A DNA stretch of 64,000 bases from an uncultured Olsenella sp. (GCA_949287905.1 CASEHX010000018.1:62001-126000), one strand, 5' to 3'. Shown: positions 1 to 8,870, numbered from the stretch's first letter. The notes: a model not told the origin generated them from the letters alone. A program made the numbers and translations.

Positions 1-340
1 CTACGCACGATAACCGTCCCATCGCCAGCGAGGCTGCGGCCTCAAGCCAAGGGCTCCACCCGCAGATGGACAGCGCGCCGCGAGCCACACGCCACGAGAA
101 CTTTCCATAATCCGACCAAATACGTCTTACTGAGGCTCGGACGTGGGTCAAAACCGCACGCTTCGCACACCCAGAGCCGCTCGCCGCGCAAACCCCGCCA
201 TTTACGAAATGGCCAGCCTTGTGAAATCCCCCGTGCTCAGGCGCTCCACCAGCGGAAAGTGTGCCTCTGGCAGATTGCGTCAGTCTCATGCAGCCAACCG
301 TCAGATGCAAGATCGCTCCCTCTCGTATAGTGGTCGCACC
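1..340. other. Intergenic/edge DNA, no gene recognised
   Basis: I see no convincing gene here. An open frame joins the downstream gene from 143, but it has no ribosome binding site and its residues do not resemble the family. A TATAGT hexamer at 326-331 lies 9 nt before the ATG at 341 and could be a -10 box giving a near-leaderless mRNA; no clear -35 accompanies it. Confidence 0.4.
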
Positions 341-1285
341 ATGATCACCGTTGATGACATATCCGCGCTCTCGCGCTGGGCGGATCCCGCTCTCGCAGCG
401 CGACTCGCCCCCGTCGAGAAGCCCGTCTTCTGGTCAACCTCCTCGGAGAGCGTCAGGGACCAGGCCGTCCTTCGTGCTGCGAGGCTCGAGGCAACGACCG
501 AGAGACCGCTTCACGTGCTTGTCCCCTCAGCCGGAGAGCGAGTGCGCTGCCAGGGGGTCGTCTCTCACGTCTGGTCCACGCCGTTGCCTGACAACGCCCT
601 CTATCACCTGACGCCCGAGGTTATTCTCGCCTCCCCACAATTCTGTCTTCAGGGAATCTCCGCTCGAGGCAGTCTCGTCAAGGCAGTTGTCACGGCAATG
701 GAAATCTGCGGGGACTACGGAAGGACCCCGCACGCAAATGGCGGCTTTTTCAAACGGTCCCCTCTAGCTCGACTTCCCGAGCTTCGCGAGCACTTCGATC
801 GCAATCACGGATACGGAGCAAAGAAGGCGAGAAGGGCGCTGAGGCACGTCGTCGAGGGCTCGCGCTCACCGATGGAGACAGTCGTCATCCTGCTCTTCAC
901 CCTGCCAGTCGAGATGGGCGGATGTGGCCTTCCTGACCCCGAGGTCAACGTGAGAATCGAGATACCCCCCGATCTACGGGCGGCCCTGGGGAAACCGTAT
1001 GTTGTCGTCGACCTCTGCTGGAGGGGCGTTCGCATCATTCTTGAGTATGACAGCTACCTCTGGCACTCCACGGCGGCTGCCGTCGACTCTGACAGTACGA
1101 GAAACGAGGGGCTGCGCGACCTTGGCTGGATGGTTCGGTCCGTGACCGTAGGCATGCTGACAAACGACAGGATGCGACGGCATCTGGTGTCCAAGGTAAT
1201 GGAGCGTTTTGGGAGGAAGCTCCCAGCAACGCCCCAGTTTGACCAGCTTCAACATGACCTAATCCAGGAGCTGCTGACCTGCTAG
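341..1285 (+). CDS. Orphan protein with VSR/DUF559-like C-terminal nuclease fold (paralogue A)
   Basis: Predicted 314 aa, no assigned function. Start ATG 341 (MITVDDIS) is chosen because similarity to the paralogue at 10159-11265 begins in this part; the frame is open further upstream but lacks a ribosome site. Shared landmarks, in order, are MEICGDYGR, an ARRAL helix, SPMET followed by a hydrophobic helix and a GG-containing loop, and then VDLCW, ILEYDSYLWHS, D..R and a GW.VRSVT strand. The last block matches the layout of VSR/DUF559-type PD-(D/E)XK endonuclease domains (an acidic strand, E-x-D, then D..R). That assignment is inference from motifs. No partner gene is adjacent; a fold-back repeat array starts about 50 bp downstream. 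It could be a defence or abortive-infection component, a mobile-element nuclease, or an inactive relative. Confidence 0.6.
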   Translation: MITVDDISALSRWADPALAARLAPVEKPVFWSTSSESVRDQAVLRAARLEATTERPLHVLVPSAGERVRCQGVVSHVWSTPLPDNALYHLTPEVILASPQFCLQGISARGSLVKAVVTAMEICGDYGRTPHANGGFFKRSPLARLPELREHFDRNHGYGAKKARRALRHVVEGSRSPMETVVILLFTLPVEMGGCGLPDPEVNVRIEIPPDLRAALGKPYVVVDLCWRGVRIILEYDSYLWHSTAAAVDSDSTRNEGLRDLGWMVRSVTVGMLTNDRMRRHLVSKVMERFGRKLPATPQFDQLQHDLIQELLTC

Positions 1286-1333
1286 GCGGTCGCCTCGACG
1301 CAACGATTGCAGGAGGTGATGACGCTTATGCGC

Positions 1334-1700
1334 GGTTGCGACGGCTGTGCACATCAAAGACGGTTGTGCACACCCCTAACGGGAGGCACGACAACGCGAC
1401 GGTTGTGCGCTGCGCGAAAGGGTATGCGCAATGCCGCCGGTTGTGCGCATAGCACACATTCATAGATCCGCAGGTAGACGAATTGGCGAGAAGAACCTCT
1501 CCTCGGGAAACTTCGCACAACCGCTCAGACCGCGCACAACCGAAGCCGTTGCGCACAGCCGTCACCGTTGCGCACAGCCGTCACCGTTGCGCACCACCGC
1601 TTCCGTTGCGCACCACCGCTTCCGTTGCGCACAGCCGTCACCGTTGCGCATACCCGTCAGAAACGCGCTCAACCGCAGCCGTGCCGCGCAGCCTTCGCCA
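1334..1700. repeat. Fold-back array of 19-bp repeats
   Basis: Between 1342 and about 1450 the words CGGYTGTGCAC/CGGTTGTGCGC recur on a 19-bp grid (1342, 1361, 1400, 1438, with degenerate units between). From 1547 the reverse-complement type unit CCGTTGCGCACAGCCGTCA recurs at exactly 19-bp steps (1547, 1566, 1585, 1604, 1623, 1642, then decayed copies at 1661 and 1680). The two arms are inverted relative to each other and separated by about 60-90 bp, so the block could fold into a long imperfect stem. Units abut without spacers. No coding pattern persists through it. Confidence 0.85.
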
Positions 1701-1864
1701 ACACGCATGGCCGTCGAGGGGCAGCGCGGCACCGGCTCGCGCGGTCGAGCGGAATGGGAATGGGTTTCTCGGTTGTGACGTGTCCTTGAATTGCGGCGAC
1801 CCGCTCGTTGACTCGCGCTAGCATAGTGAGGCATTTGTCACTCCCGAACACGTTGGAGCGCCCC

Positions 1865-3184
1865 TTGAACGCAGTCGTCAAGCCCGTACCGCTTACCGGA
1901 GAGATCAGCGCACCGTCATCCAAGTCAGAGGCCCATCGAGCCCTCATCTGCGCCGCGTTCGCACCCGGAACGACTGACATCGACTGCTCGTCCACGTCTG
2001 ACGACATCGACGCAACGGTGGAGTGCCTCGAGGCCCTTGGGGCAAGGATCGTGCGCACGGAGCGCGGATTCCGCGTCCGACCCGTAAGCGGCACCTCAGC
2101 CAGCGACAACGTTCCCGAGCCAACCCGCGGGGCGCTGCTCGACTGTCATGAGTCCGGCTCCACCCTCAGGTTCATGCTGCCCGTGGTCTGCGCGCTCGGC
2201 TGCGAGGCATCGCTCACCGGGCGCGGCCGCCTCCCGGAAAGACCCCTCTCGCCTCTCTACGAGCAGCTCGTTGAGCATGGAGCCGTCCTCTCCGAACAGG
2301 GCGTGGTTCCCCTGAGGACGTCCGGCAAGCTCACGCCCGGCAGGTTCAGGCTTCCCGGCAACGTGTCATCCCAGTACGTGAGCGGCCTTCTCCTCGCTGC
2401 GCCCCTGCTCAGGGCACCTCTGGAGGTCGTGGTAACCGAGCCCGTTGAATCCCGGCCCTATCTTGACATCACGACGCACATCATGGCCGCCTTTGGCGTG
2501 GAGGTCTCGTGCTCGAGGGAGCAGGACGCGGATGGCTCCCGCATCATGGTCTTCGACGTCAGCTCTGCCGACGGCTACCGCAGCCCCGGCTCGCTCTCGA
2601 TCGGAGGGGACTGGTCGAACGCCGCCTTCTGGCTCGCCGCAGGCGCCATCGGGCGGCGCGGCGTCGCCGTTCGCGGCCTCGACGTCTCGAGTCCCCAGGG
2701 AGACCGCCAGATCCTGGCGGCGCTCTCCCTCCTCGGCGGGCACGTGCTGAGAAACCCGGAGGGAGCCGCCATGCGCCCCGCAGAGCTGCAGCCGGCCACG
2801 CTCAACGTCTCGAGCTGCCCCGACCTCGTTCCGCCCCTCGCCGCCGTCGCCGCCTTCGCCGAAGGCACGACGAGAGTCGTAGGCGCCGCCCGGCTTCGCC
2901 TCAAGGAGTCGGACCGCCTCGAGACCGTGGCCGCGGCCATCAACGCCCTCGGCGGATCCTGCACGATCCATGACGACGGCCTGTGGATCACAGGCTCTCC
3001 CGTCCTTGCCGGCGGCGTCGTCGACGCGGCCGGCGACCACCGCATAGCCATGATGGCCGCGGTCATGGCAACACGCTGCACGGGCGAGACGACCATCGTT
3101 GGAGCCGAGTGCGTAAACAAGTCCTACCCCAACTTCTTCAGAGACTTCTCCTCGCTCGGCGGAGTCGTGGAAATGGAGGCATGA
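1865..3184 (+). CDS. aroA: 3-phosphoshikimate 1-carboxyvinyltransferase (EPSP synthase)
   Basis: 439 aa, normal for the family. Transfers enolpyruvyl from PEP to shikimate-3-phosphate, the sixth shikimate-pathway step. The N-terminal SAPSSKSEAHRAL motif holds the substrate lysine (K20) and SGSTLRFM (about 97-104) is the phosphate-binding loop; LPERPL, KESDRLE and a C-terminal DHRIAM follow in family order. The likely start is TTG 1865 with GGAG five to eight bases upstream; the GTG/ATG codons further upstream lack such a site and add residues that do not belong to the fold. The stop overlaps the aroC start (TGATG), so the two are translationally coupled. First gene of the aroA-aroC-pheA-aroEK series. 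Confidence 0.93.
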   Translation: MNAVVKPVPLTGEISAPSSKSEAHRALICAAFAPGTTDIDCSSTSDDIDATVECLEALGARIVRTERGFRVRPVSGTSASDNVPEPTRGALLDCHESGSTLRFMLPVVCALGCEASLTGRGRLPERPLSPLYEQLVEHGAVLSEQGVVPLRTSGKLTPGRFRLPGNVSSQYVSGLLLAAPLLRAPLEVVVTEPVESRPYLDITTHIMAAFGVEVSCSREQDADGSRIMVFDVSSADGYRSPGSLSIGGDWSNAAFWLAAGAIGRRGVAVRGLDVSSPQGDRQILAALSLLGGHVLRNPEGAAMRPAELQPATLNVSSCPDLVPPLAAVAAFAEGTTRVVGAARLRLKESDRLETVAAAINALGGSCTIHDDGLWITGSPVLAGGVVDAAGDHRIAMMAAVMATRCTGETTIVGAECVNKSYPNFFRDFSSLGGVVEMEA

Positions 3185-4299
3185 TGCCCTCGACCCTTGG
3201 AAGCACCCTGACCGTGACCGTGTTCGGGCAGTCGCACTCCCCCGCCGTGGGCTGCGTCATCGAGGGGCTCCCCGCCGGGTTTCGCGTTGACCTCGAGGCC
3301 CTCTCCGCCTTCGTGGCTCGGCGCGCCCCTGGGTCAGACCCCTGGAGCACCCCCCGAAAGGAGCCTGACGCCCCTCGCATCGTCTCTGGCCTCAACCAAC
3401 GCGGCGAGACGTGCGGGGCGCCCCTTGCGGCCGTCATAGAGAACACCAACACGCGCTCCGGCGACTATGACAACATCCTCGACGTTCCCCGCCCGGGGCA
3501 CGCCGACTTTGGCGCATGGGCAAAGTGGCACGGAGCCCAGGACGTCCCCGGCGGCGGCCACTTCTCGGGAAGGCTCACGGCCCCCCTCTGCGTTGCCGGA
3601 GGCATCGCCCTGCAGTGGCTCGCGGATCGGGACATCTCCGTTCGAGCGCATGTCGCCGAGCTCGGCGGAATCGAGGACACGCCCTTCTCCGCACTGGACA
3701 ACTCACCAGAAGCAAGCAAGCTGCTCGCCGATCAGATGTCCTCCCTTGCGGACGGCCGCCGCGTCCCCACCATCGACCAAGAGGCGGGCGCGCGAATGGT
3801 GGAGGCCGTCCTGGAGGCCCGTTCCCAGAAGGATACCCTCGGAGGGATAGTCGAGTGCGTCGCCACCGGTCTTCCCGCCGGTGCCGGCTCCCCCATGTTC
3901 GACGGCATCGAGAACGTCCTTGCCCGAGACCTCTTTGGCATACCCTCCGTAAAGGGAGTCGAGTTCGGACGCGGCTTTGCCGCGGCACGCCTGCGCGGAA
4001 GCGAGAACAACGACCCCTACGAGGTCCGAGCGGGAACGTGCGTCCCCTCGACCAACAATGCCGGGGGAATCCTCGGTGGCATCACCACCGGAGCGCCGAT
4101 CGTCGTTCGGTGCGCCTTCAAGCCGATATCGAGCGTCATGCTCGACCAGGCTTCCGTGGACCTTTCGACTATGGAGCCGGCGACGCTCAAGGTTCACGGT
4201 CGCCACGACACCACCGCCGTCCTGCGCGCGGTTCCCGTCGTCGAGGCGGTCTGCGCGCTTGGCCTGGCGGACGCCCTCCTCTCCTGGCCGGCGGAGTAG
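3184..4299 (+). CDS. aroC: Chorismate synthase
   Basis: 371 aa. Converts EPSP to chorismate using reduced FMN, the last step of the common aromatic pathway. Visible signatures are GHSHS-like GQSHSPAVGC at the N terminus, RAPG, GRLTAPLCVAGG and a C-terminal stretch GRHDTTAVLRAVPVVE typical of the family. Two adjacent ATG codons (3181, 3184) are in frame; 3184 is preferred because it leaves four bases after the GGAGG at 3175-3179, and it makes a one-base TGATG overlap with aroA. Followed by a 145-bp gap with two hairpins before pheA. Confidence 0.94.
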   Translation: MPSTLGSTLTVTVFGQSHSPAVGCVIEGLPAGFRVDLEALSAFVARRAPGSDPWSTPRKEPDAPRIVSGLNQRGETCGAPLAAVIENTNTRSGDYDNILDVPRPGHADFGAWAKWHGAQDVPGGGHFSGRLTAPLCVAGGIALQWLADRDISVRAHVAELGGIEDTPFSALDNSPEASKLLADQMSSLADGRRVPTIDQEAGARMVEAVLEARSQKDTLGGIVECVATGLPAGAGSPMFDGIENVLARDLFGIPSVKGVEFGRGFAAARLRGSENNDPYEVRAGTCVPSTNNAGGILGGITTGAPIVVRCAFKPISSVMLDQASVDLSTMEPATLKVHGRHDTTAVLRAVPVVEAVCALGLADALLSWPAE

Positions 4300-4315
4300 G
4301 CTCACGCTTCTCGCA

Positions 4316-4374
4316 CGGACCCGTCAGACGCGGGTCCGTCGCAGGTCCTTGCCGGGAGCTCTTCTCGGCAGGCT
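4316..4374 (+). other. Two hairpins between aroC and pheA
   Basis: ACGGACCCG (4316-) pairs with CGGGTCCGT (ending 4341) across a short loop, and TGCCG/CGGCA forms a second small stem near 4353-4374. Neither is followed by a clear T-run, so they look like an mRNA processing or weak attenuation structure rather than a strong terminator. No Phe-rich leader peptide is visible. Confidence 0.4.
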
Positions 4375-4444
4375 TCTTGAGTTCCGGATCCCGTCGGCCA
4401 GATCCGCACGCGAGCACGTTGACCGCACGATGGAAAGGCAGCAC

Positions 4445-5596
4445 ATGGCAGAGCTCTCTGACCTCAGGCAGCAGATAGACGCTATCGACTCACAGATCTT
4501 CGAGCTCTTCTCGGAGCGCACGGACGTGGCCGAGAAGGTCGCGGCCTATAAGCGCGAGAACGGAATGAGGATCTTCGACCCCACCCGGGAGCGCGCGAAG
4601 GTTGCCGATGCCGCCGAGCGCGTGCCCGAGGACCTCTCCACCTACGCCCAGGTCCTGATGGAGCTCCTCATGGAGGCGTCCCGTGCCCGTCAGCACGAGC
4701 TGCTCGACGACGCCTCCGACGACCCCGTGCTCGCAAGGATCGACGAGGCACGCAGGAACACGCCCGAGCTCTTTCCCGCTTCCGCGCGCGTGTCCTGCCA
4801 AGGCGTCGAGGGCGCCTACTCTCAGATCGCGGCCGAGAAGATCTTCCGCCGGCCGCTCATCTCCTACTCGCCCACATTCGACGGCGTGTTTCGCACCGTC
4901 GAGCAGGGTCTTGCTCAGTACGGGGTGCTCCCGCTCGAGAACTCGACCGCCGGCTCCGTCAACCAGATGTTCGACCTCATGATGGAGCACTCGTTCCACA
5001 TCGTGCGGACCACCCGCGTGAAGGTCGACCACAACCTGCTCGCCAACCCCGGGGCGACCCTCGAGGGCATCAGGGACGTCTACAGCCACGAGCAGGCCAT
5101 CAACCAGTGCTCCGAGTTCCTCTCGGGTCTTCCCGACGTTCGCGTTCACGTGTGCGAGAACACTGCGGTCGCGGCGCAGCGCGTCGCGGATTCCGGTCGC
5201 ACCGACGCAGCGGCGCTCTCATCGCTTCCCTGCGCGGGGCTCTACGGGCTCGACGTGCTCTCGTCCTCCGTCCAGGATCGCGACAACAACTACACGCGCT
5301 TCGCCTGCATCTCAAAGAGCCTCGAGATATACCCGGGCGCCAACCGGACGTCCCTCATGATCGTGCTCCCGCACGTTCCCGGCGCCCTGTACAAGCTTCT
5401 CGCCAAGTTCTATGCGCTCGACATCAACCTCCTCAAGCTCGAGAGCAGGCCCATCCCGGAGCGAGACTTCGAGTTCATGTTCTACTTCGACATCGAGTGC
5501 CCCGCCGCGGCGCCCGAGTTCCGCTCCCTCATGTCGACCCTCGATGGTCTCTGCCAGCAATGCCGCTACCTCGGAAGCTATGCGGAGGTGCTCTAG
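4445..5596 (+). CDS. pheA: Bifunctional chorismate mutase/prephenate dehydratase (P-protein)
   Basis: 383 aa with three domains. Residues 1-90 are an AroQ-type chorismate mutase helix bundle (DLRQQIDAID, then ERAKV). Residues about 105-285 are prephenate dehydratase (GVEGAYSQIAA, PLENSTAGSV, and the catalytic NNYTRF). Residues about 300-375 are a regulatory ACT domain with PGALYKLL and LESRP, the two phenylalanine-binding motifs, so feedback inhibition by Phe is expected. Start ATG 4445 follows GGAAAGG with six spacer bases; the in-frame ATG at 4430 contributes part of that site and is less likely. The next gene begins one base after the stop. Confidence 0.93.
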   Translation: MAELSDLRQQIDAIDSQIFELFSERTDVAEKVAAYKRENGMRIFDPTRERAKVADAAERVPEDLSTYAQVLMELLMEASRARQHELLDDASDDPVLARIDEARRNTPELFPASARVSCQGVEGAYSQIAAEKIFRRPLISYSPTFDGVFRTVEQGLAQYGVLPLENSTAGSVNQMFDLMMEHSFHIVRTTRVKVDHNLLANPGATLEGIRDVYSHEQAINQCSEFLSGLPDVRVHVCENTAVAAQRVADSGRTDAAALSSLPCAGLYGLDVLSSSVQDRDNNYTRFACISKSLEIYPGANRTSLMIVLPHVPGALYKLLAKFYALDINLLKLESRPIPERDFEFMFYFDIECPAAAPEFRSLMSTLDGLCQQCRYLGSYAEVL

Positions 5597-5597
5597 G

Positions 5598-6890
5598 ATG
5601 CCCATGACGACGGCAGCCGCTCGCGGGGAGGCGCCCTACGGGCTCGTTGGGCACCCGCTCGGGCACAGCTGGTCACCGATGATCCACGAGAGCCTCGGCT
5701 CGGCCCCCTACGTGCTTCACGACCTCGGCCCCGACGAGGTGGAGGCGTTCCTGAGGGAGGGCGCGTGGCGCGGACTCAACGTGACCATCCCCTACAAGCG
5801 ACTCGCCGCCCGGGTGGCCGACGTCCGCACGCCAGTCGTCGAGCTCCTCGACGCCGCGAACACGCTCACGCGTGACGGTAAGGGGCGCATCGTCGCAGAC
5901 AACACCGACGTCTTTGGCTTTGAGTGGATGCTCACCCGCTTCTGCGAGACCAGCCTCGGGAGCAGCCTCCGCGATGCCCTCGCCGGAAGGAAGGTCATCG
6001 TACTGGGGAGCGGCGGGGCGAGCCGGGCGGTGAACCACGTCCTCGGGACCATCGCCGGAGCGCGACCCGTCACGATCTCGCGGACCGGGGACGAGACCTA
6101 CGCCACCCTCGTCGAGCGCCACTCCGACGCCGTCCTTCTCGTCAACGCGACGCCCGTCGGAATGTATCCCGACTGCCCCGCGACCCCGGTTTCCGAGCGC
6201 GAGCTCGCGGCGCTCCCCAAGCTGAGGGGCGTTGTCGACGTCATCTACAACCCCGAGAGAACGGGGCTCTGCCTTGCGGCGGAGAGGCTCGGCATCCCCG
6301 CGGAGTCCGGTCTCTCCATGCTCGTCGCCCAGGCGTTTCGTGCCAGCGAGCTCTTCCAGGGAAGAGGGCTCGACGACTCCCTCATTGGCAAGATCGAGGG
6401 ACAGATCAGGTCCCAGACGCAGAACGTCGTTCTGATCGGCATGCCGGGGGCCGGAAAGTCAAGCTGCGGTCGGGCGCTCTCGCGCCTCATGGGAAGGCCG
6501 TTCGTCGACATCGACGGCGCCATTGAGGCGGCATGCGGGAGGTCGCCGGCGCAGATCATCACCGAGGACGGCGAGGACGCGTTTCGCTCGATAGAGACCG
6601 ATGCGACGAGGACCTACGGAGCAAGGTCGGGCCTTGTCATCGCCTGCGGCGGCGGCGTCGTGACGAGACCGGAGAACTACGCCTCGCTTCACCAGAACGG
6701 CACCATCGTCTTTCTCGACCGAAGGATCGAGGAGCTGAGCACGAGCGGCAGGCCGCTCTCGCAGAGCCGAGGGGTGGAAGACGTCGCTCGCGAGCGCATG
6801 CGGCTGTATGAGACGTGGTCAGACATCAGGCTCGAGTGCACGGGCTCTGCCGGAGGAGACGCGCGAGCGATCATCGAGATGCTCGGCTGA
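5598..6890 (+). CDS. Fused shikimate dehydrogenase-shikimate kinase
   Basis: 430 aa, two enzymes in one chain. Residues 1 to about 275 are AroE (NADP shikimate 5-dehydrogenase): GHPLGHSWSP binds shikimate, NVTIPYK carries the catalytic lysine, NTDVFGF follows, GSGGASRAVNHVL is the dinucleotide loop and NATPVGMYP closes the site. Residues about 278-430 are AroK: Walker A GMPGAGKSS, FVDID, an IACGGGVV strand and the lid with RPLS. The chain would reduce 3-dehydroshikimate and phosphorylate the product. Start ATG 5598 has GGAGG eight bases upstream, inside the pheA end; ATG 5604 is possible. No stop or frameshift lies between the domains, so the fusion is real in this sequence. Confidence 0.93.
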   Translation: MPMTTAAARGEAPYGLVGHPLGHSWSPMIHESLGSAPYVLHDLGPDEVEAFLREGAWRGLNVTIPYKRLAARVADVRTPVVELLDAANTLTRDGKGRIVADNTDVFGFEWMLTRFCETSLGSSLRDALAGRKVIVLGSGGASRAVNHVLGTIAGARPVTISRTGDETYATLVERHSDAVLLVNATPVGMYPDCPATPVSERELAALPKLRGVVDVIYNPERTGLCLAAERLGIPAESGLSMLVAQAFRASELFQGRGLDDSLIGKIEGQIRSQTQNVVLIGMPGAGKSSCGRALSRLMGRPFVDIDGAIEAACGRSPAQIITEDGEDAFRSIETDATRTYGARSGLVIACGGGVVTRPENYASLHQNGTIVFLDRRIEELSTSGRPLSQSRGVEDVARERMRLYETWSDIRLECTGSAGGDARAIIEMLG

Positions 6891-7110
6891 GCGACTTTTC
6901 CGGGTCGTGCCGATGACAGATGAGCGAGCCCCCGTCACGCTCATCCGCCCAAAGGGGTCGGTCGCCAAAGAATCCCGCCGTCTGCGATACCGCTCGGCGG
7001 AATGGGAGCCCCTCTCACCGCATCACCCCTATACTTCACTGAGATTAATTTGACCGATGAGTGCGGAGACGGGGCTCCTTACTCGCGATTCAAAGGGAAA
7101 GGGTCGCGAC

Positions 7111-8058
7111 GTGGACAGAGAGCAGATTGCGCGAGAGGTCCTTGCCGCCGTCGGTGGCAAGGAGAATGTCGTCGCGAACGATATCTGCATGACCCGCCTG
7201 AGAATCCTCACCGAGGACCCCACTCTCGTGGACACCGACAAGCTCTCCTCCGCACGAGGCGTCCTAGGCTTTGTGAGACGCGGAACCAACGGGATCGAGG
7301 TCGTCTTCAGCCCCGGAAAGGTCGAGGCGGTGCACGAGGCCATCGTTCGCCTCACGGGCATCGAGGGTGACGAGGACGTGTTCGCCGAGATTGGCTCAAA
7401 GCCGACGGCAAATAAGATTCATGTCCACATCTCCCAGAATCCCCTCCTCGACGCCGCTCGCATCCAGAGCGACCGCGAGGCGGAGGAATCGGGGTCCACG
7501 GGCTCCGTTGAAGATCTCGTAAGCCTGCTCGACACGATCGCCGACAACGATTCCGGTTCAGAGCGTCTCGACTTTGAGGACGAGCCGGCAGACGAGCAGT
7601 CCGCCCCTCAGGCGTCGTCCGGGCGCGTGCTCGTCATCAACGGACCCAACATCAACCTTCTGGGCATTCGCGAGCCTGACATCTACGGAGCGGACTCGTA
7701 TCGCGCGCTGCTCAAGCTCTGCCATGACGCCGCCGAGGAGGCAGGCTTCATCGAGTGCACGTGCTTCCAGTCAAACCACGAGGGCGACCTCATTGACGCC
7801 ATTCAGGATGCCTACGGCAGCTATGACGGAATCGTCTTCAACCCGGGTGCCTACACCCACACCTCCATCGCGATTCTCGACGCGGCAAAGGCCGTCGGGC
7901 TGCCGATGGTCGAGGTCCACATCTCAAAGGTGGACGAGCGCGAGGACTTCAGACAGGTGTCCTACATTCGCGCGGCATGCTTCGAGACGATCGCCGGCCT
8001 GGGCATCGAGGGATATCGCAAGGCGATTCACGACCTCGCGGAACACCTCGGGATGTAG
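7111..8058 (+). CDS. aroQ: PTS EIIB domain fused to type II 3-dehydroquinate dehydratase
   Basis: 315 aa from GTG 7111, which follows the purine-rich AAAGGGAAAGGG; an in-frame ATG at 7057 has no ribosome site. Residues 1-80 match a glucose-family PTS EIIB domain: VLAAVGGKENV and then CMTRLR, with Cys26 in the place of the phospho-cysteine. Residues about 85-170 are an acidic low-complexity linker. Residues 171-315 are a full AroQ dehydratase: NGPNINLLG, REPDIYG with the catalytic Tyr, FNPGAYTHTS and EVHISKVDERE with the catalytic His. AroQ removes water from 3-dehydroquinate, so the gene completes a local shikimate set that lacks only aroB and the DAHP synthase. No EIIC or EIIA gene is adjacent. 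See findings for the regulatory hypothesis. Confidence 0.88.
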   Translation: MDREQIAREVLAAVGGKENVVANDICMTRLRILTEDPTLVDTDKLSSARGVLGFVRRGTNGIEVVFSPGKVEAVHEAIVRLTGIEGDEDVFAEIGSKPTANKIHVHISQNPLLDAARIQSDREAEESGSTGSVEDLVSLLDTIADNDSGSERLDFEDEPADEQSAPQASSGRVLVINGPNINLLGIREPDIYGADSYRALLKLCHDAAEEAGFIECTCFQSNHEGDLIDAIQDAYGSYDGIVFNPGAYTHTSIAILDAAKAVGLPMVEVHISKVDEREDFRQVSYIRAACFETIAGLGIEGYRKAIHDLAEHLGM

Positions 8059-8124
8059 ACGGCCTGTCACCGATAGCGCATCGGGAAACGGGTGGATCCC
8101 AACTCCGCTCGCGGTCGCGTGAGA

Positions 8125-8727
8125 CTAGCGCCCCCGACAGCTCCAGACGCCAAACTCGGTGGCAATGAAGTCGACGGGCACGTCGCCCCTCTCCACGGGA
8201 AGCGGGTTGGACGAGATCATGCCCGTCCGAGCCAGACCGATCTTGTCGCCAGGGTAAAACGCGAGGAAACGATCGTAGTAGCCTCCGCCATAGCCAACGC
8301 GGTGGCCGGCGCCGTCAAAGACGAGCCCGGGGACAAGGCACACCGAGCCAACGAGCTGAGCGGGCTCGGTGAGTGCGGGAGCGTCGTCCGTGGGCTCGAG
8401 GATGCCCTTCGTCCCAGGCACAAGCTCGTCGAGCGAGGCAATCTCGTGGAAGGTCATGGTGCGAGCGGCGACGTCGATGCGCGGAACGCCAACGCGCCTG
8501 CCCTCGGCAAGCACGCGCTCGATGACGGCACGGGTACCGACCTCCGCGGAAAGGGAGACGTATGAGAGCACGAGAGGGGCGTCGGCAAAGAGCGGAAAGG
8601 CCCAGAGGGCGCTCTGGATGGAGGAGTCGCTCTCCACGCGCGTACGAACCGGGATGTTCTTGCGAACCTCGAGGTAGTTGCTCCTCAGAGAGCTCTTGTC
8701 GGCATCCGTCCCATATGAGCTAGCCAA
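8125..8727 (-). CDS. fau: 5-formyltetrahydrofolate cyclo-ligase
   Basis: About 200 aa. Uses ATP to convert 5-formyl-THF to 5,10-methenyl-THF, returning a storage or inhibitory folate to the one-carbon pool. The C-terminal half has the family's FDGAGHRVGYGGGYYDRFL loop and GLAR; the N-terminal RSNYLEVRKNI helix fits the family. TTG 8727 is preferred because AGGGGAG lies just upstream; a GTG at 8760 would add 11 residues without a ribosome site. Transcribed divergently from trpS. It belongs functionally with the folate genes at 40.8-42.5 and 57.4-63.7 kb. Confidence 0.9.
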   Translation of the reverse strand: MASSYGTDADKSSLRSNYLEVRKNIPVRTRVESDSSIQSALWAFPLFADAPLVLSYVSLSAEVGTRAVIERVLAEGRRVGVPRIDVAARTMTFHEIASLDELVPGTKGILEPTDDAPALTEPAQLVGSVCLVPGLVFDGAGHRVGYGGGYYDRFLAFYPGDKIGLARTGMISSNPLPVERGDVPVDFIATEFGVWSCRGR

Positions 8728-8870
8728 GACGCTCCCCTTCTCGCGAACTACAACAATCACATTCTATCAGTGTTGCGACTCTCGAATTAGCACATCTCGA
8801 TAGTTTGCCGTACCATGGGTGGTCGAGAAAACCCGCGGGCGCACAGCCCGCAAAGCAGACGGGAGACACC

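Noticed and set aside
1431..1834. Overlapping 70-115-codon frames in the 19-bp array
   Set aside because: All are repeat translations in several frames and both strands at once, a sign of non-coding repeats.
7057..7110. ATG 7057 as the start of the EIIB-AroQ gene
   Set aside because: No ribosome site precedes it, and the extra 18 residues precede the first EIIB helix; GTG 7111 has a purine-rich site.
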